Shown here piece by piece: positions 1 to 5,371 of a DNA stretch of 8,160 nucleotides. The position numbers were made by a program, and so were the translations under genes. How positions within the stretch are numbered: the first letter of the stretch is position 1; the number at the start of each line of letters is the position of its first letter. The notes beneath the pieces were generated by a model. The model had not been told where the DNA came from. It saw only the letters and a list, made by a program, of their open reading frames with translations, and did no database searches. The stretch is from Methylococcaceae bacterium (GTDB lineage Bacteria; Pseudomonadota; Gammaproteobacteria; Methylococcales; Methylomonadaceae): positions 1-8,160 of the forward strand of contig PMDM01000184.1 of NCBI GenBank assembly GCA_003155565.1, written 5' to 3'.

Positions 1-150
1 GATAATTGGGAAACCTATCTCAAAGACAACACCCAACAATGGCAAGCCCATACCCAAGCCATCAAAACCTTGGAGCAACAGATCAATACCGCCGTCTACG
101 CCTTATTTAACCTGACCCCCGAAGAAACCAGCCTGATCGAACGCGGCTAA
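1..150 (+). CDS. C-terminal end of a probable adenine-specific DNA methyltransferase (restriction-modification or BREX-like), partial
   Basis: An open frame enters from the left edge and ends at TAA 148-150, giving the last 49 residues of a protein. It starts DNWETYLKDN, continues with a polar helical stretch rich in Gln, and ends with INTAVYALFNLTPEE followed by a Leu-Ile-Glu. This pattern (a W-E-x-Y-L segment, a helix, then I-N-x-x-V-Y-x-L-F-x-L-T-x-E-E-x-x-L-I-E at the extreme C-terminus) is typical of the tail of Eco57I/TaqI-type N6-adenine methyltransferases, including type IIG restriction enzymes and BREX PglX. The catalytic NPPY motif would lie outside the window, so activity cannot be judged. 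Which of these families it belongs to is inference. No gene on the far side is visible. Confidence 0.55.
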   Translation, partial: DNWETYLKDNTQQWQAHTQAIKTLEQQINTAVYALFNLTPEETSLIERG

Positions 151-163
151 CCGAAGTTAATAA

Positions 164-340
164 TATTCGTTTATAGTCAAATGGGGAGAAATCCTCCACA
201 TCAAAGAAGTACAAATCCCAGGCTTGGACAGCCAGGTAAAATCCAGCATCGGGCAGGATATTGCCATAGACGGCCTCATCTATCAGCTCTACAGCCTGAA
301 CGACGCGGAAATTAAAATCGTGGATGGCGAACCGGAATAA
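164..340 (+). pseudogene. Decayed second methyltransferase-type C-terminal tail
   Basis: After two in-frame stops (158-163) a frame stays open for 58 codons to TAA 338-340, with no ATG, GTG or TTG near its beginning that carries a ribosome binding site. Its translation has WGEILHIKEVQIPGLD followed by DIAIDGLIYQLYSLNDAEI and an Ile-Val-Asp-Gly-Glu end. The second part matches the consensus tail of Eco57I-type methyltransferases (I-D-x-L-V-Y-x-L-Y-x-L-x-x-x-E-I-x-I-V-E-G). The first resembles the 'I-x-x-I-x-I-P' strand that precedes the final helices in such proteins, with most of the expected linking helix missing. It is not in the reading frame of the gene ending at 150. I read it as the remnant of a second related gene, or an alternative 3' end left by recombination. 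An antisense frame over 107-343 is its shadow. Confidence 0.45.
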
Positions 341-372
341 CAAAGCAATTCAAGAGACATTCCCTTTTGGCC

Positions 373-398
373 TGATTGCGAATTTGACGAATTCATCA
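373..398. promoter_or_regulatory. Imperfect inverted repeat over the yceD promoter -35
   Basis: TGAT (373-376) and GAATT (380-384) on the left mirror AATTC (390-394) and ATCA (395-398) on the right, around a 5-base centre TGACG. The symmetry is broken by three extra bases, TGC, on the left. The repeat covers the -35 hexamer, a position where a repressor could act. It does not resemble the FadR or FabR operators I know from E. coli. It may be chance, because AT-rich palindromes such as the GAATTC here are common. Confidence 0.2.
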
Positions 399-412
399 TT
401 TACCTATATCAT
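384..412 (+). promoter_or_regulatory. Sigma-70-like promoter for the yceD-rpmF-plsX-fab operon
   Basis: TTGACG at 384-389 (5 of 6 matches to TTGACA) and TATCAT at 407-412 (5 of 6 to TATAAT) are separated by exactly 17 bases. It is the best promoter-like pair seen between the methyltransferase remnant and yceD. Transcription would start near 418-420, only two to four bases before the yceD ATG at 422, so the message would be almost leaderless. The surrounding 341-421 stretch holds no gene. Confidence 0.55.
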
Positions 413-421
413 TCTGCGGTT

Positions 422-979
422 ATGTTAGCTCGCTTGCCCAATTTCATAGACCCTTTATTACTGGCCGATAGGAATGCCAATATCGAAGGGGAATTGCCTG
501 TAAGTAGCTTGGAGCGGGTGGCTGGTTTGTTGTCCAATGATGCCGGGAGTGTTTCTGTTAAGTTGTTTTTTGGCAGGGAAGGCAAGTTGGCAACGATTGA
601 AGGGCATATTTCTGCTGTTCTGGCACTAAAATGTCAAAGATGTTTGGAGCCTATTGAATGGCCTGTAAGCAGCGACATTAAGTTAGGCATCGTTAACACA
701 TTGGAACGGGCAAACAATTTACCTGAAGGTTATGAGCCTTTGCTGCTCATTGAGGAAGGCAAAATCCCTCTCACGAGTATCGTCGAGGATGAGTTATTGC
801 TTATTTTACCAAGTATTCCGAAACACCAAGATGATTGTGCAGCACCCGCTGTACCTAATAACGAGCCTGAGCCATCACTCAAAACCGTCCAAGCAACAAA
901 AGAAAACCCTTTTTCCATATTAGCCGATTTAAAAACCCAAAAAAAACTGGAGACCACCAATGGCAGTACAAAAGAGTAA
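422..979 (+). CDS. yceD: YceD / DUF177 family protein, 23S rRNA accumulation
   Basis: This is a 185-residue member of the YceD (DUF177) family. In E. coli the protein is needed for normal 23S rRNA levels, and it is almost always encoded beside rpmF; the mechanism is not settled. Visible family marks are the N-terminal P-x-x-I-D-P segment (residues 6-11), the CQRC pair (Cys71, Cys74) that could bind metal, the PEGYEP turn (101-106), the acidic [10 protein letters not shown] block (121-130) with a nearby His135, and the NPFSILADL end motif (162-170). The E. coli protein is about 173 residues and stops shortly after that motif; here about 15 polar residues follow. The ATG at 422 has no Shine-Dalgarno and lies just after the promoter. 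It is kept because the conserved N-terminus begins right behind it and there is no other in-frame ATG nearby. The 3' end overlaps rpmF by 20 bases, which suggests coupled translation. Confidence 0.93.
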   Translation: MLARLPNFIDPLLLADRNANIEGELPVSSLERVAGLLSNDAGSVSVKLFFGREGKLATIEGHISAVLALKCQRCLEPIEWPVSSDIKLGIVNTLERANNLPEGYEPLLLIEEGKIPLTSIVEDELLLILPSIPKHQDDCAAPAVPNNEPEPSLKTVQATKENPFSILADLKTQKKLETTNGSTKE

Positions 980-1142
980 AGTATCACGTTCAAGACGCGG
1001 CCAGCGCCGCTCTCACGATTCCTTAACCGCAAGGACATTATCCCAAGATCCATTGACAGGCGAAACCCATTTGCGTCACCACGTCACGCCCGATGGCTTT
1101 TTCAAAGGCCGTCAAATCGTCACTACGGATGTTGAAGATTAA
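960..1142 (+). CDS. rpmF: 50S ribosomal protein L32
   Basis: This is a 60-residue basic protein of the large ribosomal subunit. It opens with [20 protein letters not shown], the highly conserved L32 start (MAVQxxKxxRSxRGxRRSHD), and continues with the family's GE-x-HLRHH segment (residues 34-41) and a DGFFKGR end (45-51). It has no cysteine, so it is the zinc-independent form, as in E. coli (57 residues). TGGAG at 948-952 sits seven bases before the ATG, inside the end of yceD, and the two genes overlap by 20 bases in different frames. Pairing with plsX and fab genes is standard in Gammaproteobacteria and links ribosome assembly to membrane lipid synthesis. Confidence 0.97.
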   Translation: MAVQKSKVSRSRRGQRRSHDSLTARTLSQDPLTGETHLRHHVTPDGFFKGRQIVTTDVED

Positions 1143-1172
1143 TTATTCTACTGCTTTACTTTAGTGTGTTGT

Positions 1173-1188
1173 TAACGGGTATCCGTTA
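1173..1188 (+). other. Small hairpin in the rpmF-plsX gap
   Basis: TAACGG (1173-1178) and CCGTTA (1183-1188) form a perfect 6-bp stem with a GTAT loop. No run of T follows, so it is not a convincing intrinsic terminator. It could be a weak pausing or RNA-processing point in the 84-base gap 1143-1226, which otherwise contains only the plsX ribosome binding site (GGAG 1211-1214). Confidence 0.25.
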
Positions 1189-1226
1189 CTTATCCCAAGC
1201 TAATTATTTCGGAGCACTTCTTAAGC

Positions 1227-2255
1227 GTGAGTTTGACGATCTCGATAGATGCAATGGGCGGTGATTTCGGTCCCGAGGTGACTGTACCTGCTTCCCTGGA
1301 ATGTTTAAAAAACAATCCAGACTTAACGTTGATATTGGTTGGTGATTCAACTATTCTCAATCAACATTTAGCCCAAAATCAATCTGCCGCTCACGATAGG
1401 CTAGTCATTCAACACGCCTCTCAGCAGGTTGAAATGCACGAATCTCCGTCTAAGGCACTAAAAAATAAAAAAGATTCGTCAATGCGGGTGGCCATCAATC
1501 TAGTCCATGAAGGTCGTGCAGATGCGTGTGTCAGCGCCGGCAATACCGGAGCGTTGATGGCAACCGCCCGGTTTGTGCTAAAGATGATTCCCGGCATCGA
1601 CCGTCCAGCCATTATTTCCACCCTTCCATCTATTTATGGACATACGCATGTCCTCGATCTGGGCGCAAATGTCGATTGTACGGAGGAACACCTTTATCAA
1701 TTTGCCGTCATGGGCAATGAATTGGTCAAAGCAGTTGAGAATATAGAAAATCCCAAAGTTGGCATTTTGAATATCGGCGAAGAAGATGTAAAAGGTAATG
1801 AGCAGGTCAAGGCCGCGGCAAAGCTGCTGGAAAACTCATCCCTGAATTACATTGGTTATGTCGAAGGTAATTCACTTAATGCGGGTAATGTTAAAGTTGA
1901 TCTCATTGTTTGTGATGGTTTCGTCGGAAATGTGGCGCTGAAATCCATAGAAGGTGCGGCAAAAATGATTAGCACCTTGCTTAAAGAATCGTTTTCTAAA
2001 AATATTTTTACCAAACTGGCGGGATTGGCTGCCTATCCGGTGTTGAAATCATTTAAAGACAGTATTGATCCCCGCTTATATAACGGCGCAAGCTTTTTGG
2101 GGCTTAGGGGATTGGTCATCAAAAGTCATGGTGGTGCGGATGTATTGGCTTTTAAGACAGCCATTCAAATTGCCGAACTTGAAGTTAAACAAGATGTTAT
2201 CAGAAAGATTAGTGAGCAGGTCGAAAAGTCCTTGACCGTGAGAAAAAGCGCATGA
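1227..2255 (+). CDS. plsX: Phosphate acyltransferase PlsX
   Basis: PlsX converts acyl-ACP plus inorganic phosphate to acyl-phosphate and ACP, supplying the acyl donor for PlsY in phospholipid synthesis. It is a soluble or peripheral enzyme at the inner face of the membrane. The 342-residue product (E. coli about 356) has DAMGGDFGP (8-16), SAGNTGAL (103-110), LDLGANVDC (143-151), LNIGEE (181-186), VCDGFVGN (228-235) and LGLRG followed by IKSHG (291-302), all hallmark PlsX motifs. The hydrophobic stretch around residues 258-273 is where family members carry a membrane-touching helix. The start is GTG at 1227, with GGAG at 1211-1214 about 12 bases before it; translation from there begins directly with the conserved [11 protein letters not shown] strand. 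The TGA stop shares four bases (ATGA) with the fabH start, so the two genes are likely translationally coupled. Confidence 0.97.
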   Translation: MSLTISIDAMGGDFGPEVTVPASLECLKNNPDLTLILVGDSTILNQHLAQNQSAAHDRLVIQHASQQVEMHESPSKALKNKKDSSMRVAINLVHEGRADACVSAGNTGALMATARFVLKMIPGIDRPAIISTLPSIYGHTHVLDLGANVDCTEEHLYQFAVMGNELVKAVENIENPKVGILNIGEEDVKGNEQVKAAAKLLENSSLNYIGYVEGNSLNAGNVKVDLIVCDGFVGNVALKSIEGAAKMISTLLKESFSKNIFTKLAGLAAYPVLKSFKDSIDPRLYNGASFLGLRGLVIKSHGGADVLAFKTAIQIAELEVKQDVIRKISEQVEKSLTVRKSA

Positions 2256-3220
2256 CGCATTATGCAAAAGTGTTGGGTACGGGCGGTTATCTGCCTGAAG
2301 AAATTCGCACCAACGACGATATTTCAAAAACAGTTGACACTTCCGATAGCTGGATTTACGAACGTACGGGCATCAAAAGCCGCCGTATAGCGGGTGCAAA
2401 CGAGACAGCTTCCAGCATGGCTGAAATAGCCGCAAGACAGGCGATAAACACTGCCCAAATCAGCCCAGATGAAATCGACTTAATCATTGTCGCCACGGGA
2501 ACGCCTGACCGGGTTTATCCAAGCACGGCTTGTTTGCTCCAGCATCGGTTAGGGATCAAACATTGCGTAGCTTTTGATGTCCAGGCGGCTTGTTCCGGCG
2601 CGATTTATGGGTTGAGTATTGCCGACCAATATATCAAGACGGGTGCAGTCAAAAACGTGCTTATCGTTGGTTCTGAAATTTGTTCTCGCATTGTTGATTG
2701 GACAGATCGAGGCACTTGCATCCTGTTTGGGGATGGGGCAGGGGCTGTATTGCTGGGGTCTTCTGATGAAGCGGGTGTGCTGTCAACGCACGTCTATTCT
2801 GATGGCGGCTATGAAGACATGCTTTATTGCCCCAATCCACAAGCTGCGACTGAAGCCAATAAACATCAGGTAGGCACCATCAGTATGCGCGGCAATGAAG
2901 TTTTTAAGGTGGCGGTCAATACCTTGGAACGCATTGTCGATGAAACTCTGGAAGCCAATAACTTGGAAAAAACAGATGTTGACTGGCTGGTGCCACATCA
3001 GGCCAACATAAGGATTATCGCAGCCACCGCAAAAAAACTGAAAATGTCTATGGAGCAAGTCATCGTCACTTTGGAAGAACAGGGCAATACGTCTTCTGCC
3101 TCTGTGCTGCTCGCCTTGCACGAAGGCATTACCGACGGTCGCATTAAACGTGGGCAAGTGGTCTTATTGGAAGCATTTGGCGCTGGATTCACCTGGGGCT
3201 CCGCACTAATCAAATACTAA
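2252..3220 (+). CDS. fabH: 3-oxoacyl-ACP synthase III (KAS III)
   Basis: FabH condenses acetyl-CoA with malonyl-ACP to give acetoacetyl-ACP, the first step of type II fatty acid synthesis in the cytoplasm. The 322-residue protein (E. coli 317) has the thiolase fold landmarks in order: N-terminal GTGGYLPE (9-16), the [11 protein letters not shown] substrate-loop region (31-41), nucleophile Cys114 in QAACSG, His249 in VPHQAN, and Asn279 in GNTSSAS. The C-terminal glycine-rich loop is [11 protein letters not shown] (310-320). The catalytic triad Cys-His-Asn is therefore complete. Its substrate preference (acetyl or branched primers) cannot be read from sequence. The ATG overlaps the plsX stop by four bases. 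A 15-base gap with no clear Shine-Dalgarno separates it from fabD. Confidence 0.97.
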   Translation: MTHYAKVLGTGGYLPEEIRTNDDISKTVDTSDSWIYERTGIKSRRIAGANETASSMAEIAARQAINTAQISPDEIDLIIVATGTPDRVYPSTACLLQHRLGIKHCVAFDVQAACSGAIYGLSIADQYIKTGAVKNVLIVGSEICSRIVDWTDRGTCILFGDGAGAVLLGSSDEAGVLSTHVYSDGGYEDMLYCPNPQAATEANKHQVGTISMRGNEVFKVAVNTLERIVDETLEANNLEKTDVDWLVPHQANIRIIAATAKKLKMSMEQVIVTLEEQGNTSSASVLLALHEGITDGRIKRGQVVLLEAFGAGFTWGSALIKY

Positions 3221-3235
3221 TCAGCAATAAAACTC

Positions 3236-4186
3236 ATGAGTGATCAGAAAAAAAATCTAGCGTTTGTCTTCCCAGGGCAGGGTTCCCAATCCGTAGGTAT
3301 GCTAAGCCAGTTGGCGGCAAGCTATCCAGAAGTCAAGCAAACCTTTGATAAAGCCTCGTTTGTATTGGGACGCGATCTTTGGGATCTTGTTACAAACGGT
3401 TCGGAGGAAGAACTTAACCAAACCCAAAATACCCAACCTATTATGCTGGCGGCGGGTGTGGCGGTTTGGGAGGTCTGGTGCAAACACGGCGCTATTCGTC
3501 CGGCTTGGATGGCTGGGCATAGCTTGGGCGAATATACTGCCTTGGTTTGTTCAGGAGCATTGTTTTTTGAAGATGCCGTCAAACTGGTTGAAGCAAGAGC
3601 GCGTTTTATGCAGGAAGCCGTGCCAGCAGGTGTGGGCGCTATGGCGGCTATCTTAGGGCTAGATGATAATCAAGTTGTTGAGATTTGCGCCAGTGTTGCC
3701 GAAACGGAAGTTGTTTCGGCAGTCAATTTTAATTCGCCGGGGCAGGTTGTCATCGCCGGACACAAGGCGGCAGTCGAACGTGCGGCTTCGGCAGCAAAAG
3801 TAGCTGGCGCAAAAAGGGCGGTAATGCTACCTGTTAGCGTCCCTTCGCACTGTGCATTGATGCAATCGGCGGCGGACAAACTTGATGAATACATGCAAGA
3901 CATTGCACTTGCTACACCGAAAATGCAACTGATCCATAATGTTGATGTGGAATCGCACAGCGCCCCTGAGGTCATTCGTAATGCGCTAAAGGAACAACTC
4001 TATAAACCTGTGCGATGGGTAGAAAGCATTGAGCTGATGCACAATAAAGGCGTAACCACTTTTGTAGAGTGCGGCCCAGGCAAGGTGTTAACAGGCCTGG
4101 ACAAGCGTATCGCCAAAGATGCCGAACATTTTGCACTGTATGACCCAGAAACCTTAGATAAAGTATTGGAGCAACTTAATGACTAA
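3236..4186 (+). CDS. fabD: Malonyl-CoA:ACP transacylase
   Basis: FabD moves malonyl groups from CoA to ACP, providing the extender unit for every round of elongation. The 316-residue protein (E. coli 309) begins with the FVFPGQGSQ oxyanion-loop motif (10-18), has the nucleophile Ser96 in GHSLGEY (94-100), the malonate-binding Arg121 in EARARFM, the catalytic His205 in VPSHCALM, and Gln254 in the QLYKPVRW segment (254-261). The conserved ECGPGKVLTGL loop is at 278-288. All catalytic residues are present. No strong ribosome binding site precedes the ATG at 3236; re-initiation by ribosomes finishing fabH 15 bases upstream is plausible. The gene end overlaps the fabG start by eight bases. Confidence 0.97.
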   Translation: MSDQKKNLAFVFPGQGSQSVGMLSQLAASYPEVKQTFDKASFVLGRDLWDLVTNGSEEELNQTQNTQPIMLAAGVAVWEVWCKHGAIRPAWMAGHSLGEYTALVCSGALFFEDAVKLVEARARFMQEAVPAGVGAMAAILGLDDNQVVEICASVAETEVVSAVNFNSPGQVVIAGHKAAVERAASAAKVAGAKRAVMLPVSVPSHCALMQSAADKLDEYMQDIALATPKMQLIHNVDVESHSAPEVIRNALKEQLYKPVRWVESIELMHNKGVTTFVECGPGKVLTGLDKRIAKDAEHFALYDPETLDKVLEQLND

Positions 4187-4907
4187 ACCAGTCGCTTTGG
4201 TAACAGGTGCCAGCCGTGGTATTGGCAAGGCAATTGCTGAAAAATTGGCCGAAGATGGCCTTTTTGTCGTGGGTACGGCGACTACAGACAGCGGCGCGGA
4301 AGCCATTTCAGCCTATCTGGCTGAAAACGGCAAAGGCTTAAAACTTAATGTTGCAGATGCCACTTCCATTGAAGCAGCCATCAAAACCATCAATGACAGT
4401 TTTGGTGCGCCAACCGTACTCGTCAACAATGCCGGAGTCACCAAGGATAACTTGTTGATGCGGATGAAAGATGATGAATGGAATGACATCATCAACACCA
4501 ATCTGACATCTGTATTTCGCATGAGCAAAGCCGTTTTGCGCGGCATGATGAAGGCCAAAACCGGGCGCATTATCAATATTTCATCCGTGGTCGGCGCAAC
4601 GGGCAATGCCGGACAGGCCAACTACGCCGCAGCCAAGGCAGGGATGATAGGCTTTGCCAAGTCTATGGCTAAGGAAGTCGGTTCGCGCAATATCACTATC
4701 AATACCGTAGCGCCTGGGTTTATTGATACGGATATGACTAAAGAGTTGAGTGACGACATTAAAAACGCTCTATTGGCTTCTATTCCGTTGTCCAGATTGG
4801 GTGCGGCCAGTGAAGTCGCCCATGCCGTTGCGTTTTTGGCTTCGGAAGGTGCTGCTTACATTACGGGGGAAACACTCCACGTCAATGGTGGCCTATTCAT
4901 GCCGTAA
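4179..4907 (+). CDS. fabG: 3-oxoacyl-ACP reductase
   Basis: FabG reduces 3-ketoacyl-ACP to 3-hydroxyacyl-ACP with NADPH. This 242-residue short-chain dehydrogenase (E. coli 244) shows the nucleotide-binding TGASRGIG (9-16), the NNAG strand (83-86), Asn108 in NTNLTS, and the catalytic Ser136, Tyr149 and Lys153 (YAAAK). A VAPGFIDTDMT segment (177-187) follows, and the protein ends in VNGGLFMP as FabG enzymes do. Among the many short-chain dehydrogenases, this sequence and its place between fabD and acpP make the FabG assignment firm. TTGGAG at 4166-4171 lies seven bases before the ATG, within the end of fabD, and the two genes overlap by eight bases, consistent with coupled translation. Confidence 0.97.
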   Translation: MTKPVALVTGASRGIGKAIAEKLAEDGLFVVGTATTDSGAEAISAYLAENGKGLKLNVADATSIEAAIKTINDSFGAPTVLVNNAGVTKDNLLMRMKDDEWNDIINTNLTSVFRMSKAVLRGMMKAKTGRIINISSVVGATGNAGQANYAAAKAGMIGFAKSMAKEVGSRNITINTVAPGFIDTDMTKELSDDIKNALLASIPLSRLGAASEVAHAVAFLASEGAAYITGETLHVNGGLFMP

Positions 4908-4909
4908 TA

Positions 4910-4939
4910 TTGTGAGTTTTTTGTAATATCAAGTATAAT
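4910..4939 (+). promoter_or_regulatory. Probable acpP promoter
   Basis: TTGTGA (4910-4915, 4 of 6 to TTGACA) and a perfect TATAAT (4934-4939) are spaced by 18 bases just after the fabG stop. Transcription would start near 4945-4947, leaving a leader of roughly 100 bases before acpP. A private acpP promoter is expected because ACP is needed in much larger amounts than the enzymes, and E. coli has one in the same gap. Confidence 0.5.
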
Positions 4940-4951
4940 TCCCCCCGCCGT

Positions 4952-4979
4952 CTGGGATTGCCGGACACGGGATTTCCAG
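4952..4979 (+). other. Imperfect hairpin and GGGATT repeat in the acpP leader
   Basis: CTGG (4952-4955) pairs with CCAG (4976-4979). Pairing continues inward through G-T, A-T, T-A and the CCG (4961-4963)/CGG arms with two mismatches, around a four-base loop: about ten pairs in 28 bases. GGGATT occurs twice (4954-4959 and 4969-4974). No T-run follows, so it is unlikely to end fabG transcription. If the promoter at 4910-4939 is used, the hairpin sits near the 5' end of the acpP message, where it could protect it from decay. Confidence 0.3.
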
Positions 4980-5036
4980 TAACTAAATGACACCACAGTG
5001 TAACTGACTGATTATAAATAATAAGCTGTGCTGATT

Positions 5037-5041
5037 GAGGA
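5037..5041 (+). promoter_or_regulatory. Ribosome binding site that fixes the acpP start
   Basis: GAGGA lies seven bases before ATG 5049. A longer reading from GTG 5028 would place this site inside the coding region and add seven residues absent from known acyl carrier proteins, so the ATG is preferred. Confidence 0.8.
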
Positions 5042-5048
5042 TATAATT

Positions 5049-5279
5049 ATGAGTAATGTTGAAGAACGAGTTAAAAAAATTGTTGCAGAGCAATTGGGTG
5101 TTAAAGAAGATATCGCTAACGATGCTTCATTCGTTGACGACCTGGGTGCTGATTCTCTGGATACAGTTGAACTCGTCATGGCACTTGAAGAAGAATTTGA
5201 ATGCGAAATTCCAGACGATGAAGCTGAAAAGATTACGACCGTTCAACAAGCTATTGATTACGTAGTAAAAAACGCATAA
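5049..5279 (+). CDS. acpP: Acyl carrier protein
   Basis: AcpP is the small acidic carrier that holds growing acyl chains as thioesters on a 4'-phosphopantetheine arm and hands them to every Fab enzyme in this cluster and to PlsX. The 76-residue product (E. coli 78) begins [18 protein letters not shown] and has the prosthetic-group site Ser36 in DLGADSLD, followed by the recognition helix [12 protein letters not shown] (39-50) and the [13 protein letters not shown] segment (53-65). It is one residue shorter than E. coli in the loop before ASFVDDL. It carries one cysteine (Cys52) at the end of the recognition helix. The start is set by the GAGGA site. It has its own promoter in the 141-base gap behind fabG, and a strong hairpin follows its stop. 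The phosphopantetheinyl transferase needed to activate it is not in this window. Confidence 0.98.
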   Translation: MSNVEERVKKIVAEQLGVKEDIANDASFVDDLGADSLDTVELVMALEEEFECEIPDDEAEKITTVQQAIDYVVKNA

Positions 5280-5290
5280 ACCTGATTTCA

Positions 5291-5315
5291 AGTGGATGAA
5301 CATCGTTCATCCACT
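5291..5315 (+). terminator. Perfect 11-bp hairpin after acpP; probable attenuator or mRNA stabiliser
   Basis: AGTGGATGAAC (5291-5301) and GTTCATCCACT (5305-5315) are exact reverse complements around a three-base ATC loop, starting 11 bases after the acpP stop. What follows (ATGCTTTACC) has only a three-base T run, so it is not a full intrinsic terminator. Partial read-through into fabF, or protection of the acpP 3' end from exonucleases, are both plausible. The reverse strand has no T-run either. Confidence 0.5.
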
Positions 5316-5358
5316 ATGCTTTACCACCTCCTTATTCCCCACCTTAACCATTTTTCAT

Positions 5359-5363
5359 ACGGA
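5359..5363 (+). promoter_or_regulatory. Ribosome binding site supporting a TTG start of fabF
   Basis: ACGGA at 5359-5363 is eight bases before TTG 5372. The in-frame stop at 5345-5347 and the lack of any ATG or GTG between it and 5372 leave TTG as the only normal choice. The match to the anti-Shine-Dalgarno is modest. Confidence 0.5.
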
Positions 5364-5371
5364 CTATTAAA

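Noticed and set aside
181..315. ATG-started + strand frame of 44 codons in a third reading of the remnant region
   Set aside because: No Shine-Dalgarno, composition full of Arg, Pro and His typical of an out-of-frame reading, and the other frame shows recognisable family features.
107..343. Reverse-strand frame of 78 residues covering the left intergenic region
   Set aside because: It is antisense to the two methyltransferase-type tails, has no ribosome binding site or family signature, and its open length follows from the coding bias of the + strand remnant.
730..1053. Reverse-strand frame of 107 residues over yceD and rpmF
   Set aside because: It lies wholly opposite two well-supported genes and has no domain features.
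2783..3157. Reverse-strand frame of 124 residues inside fabH
   Set aside because: Antisense shadow of a complete FabH with an intact catalytic triad.
4987..5018. Second acpP promoter, ATGACA and TATAAA
   Set aside because: Both hexamers match well, but the 20-base spacer is too long for a usual sigma-70 promoter; the upstream pair with TATAAT is better.
5028..5048. Upstream GTG start giving an 83-residue acyl carrier protein
   Set aside because: The GAGGA ribosome binding site would fall inside the coding region, and ATG 5049 gives the standard ACP N-terminus.
5316..5371. A separate promoter for fabF
   Set aside because: The TATTAA just before the start has only a weak -35 partner at a 15-base distance, so I cannot support it.
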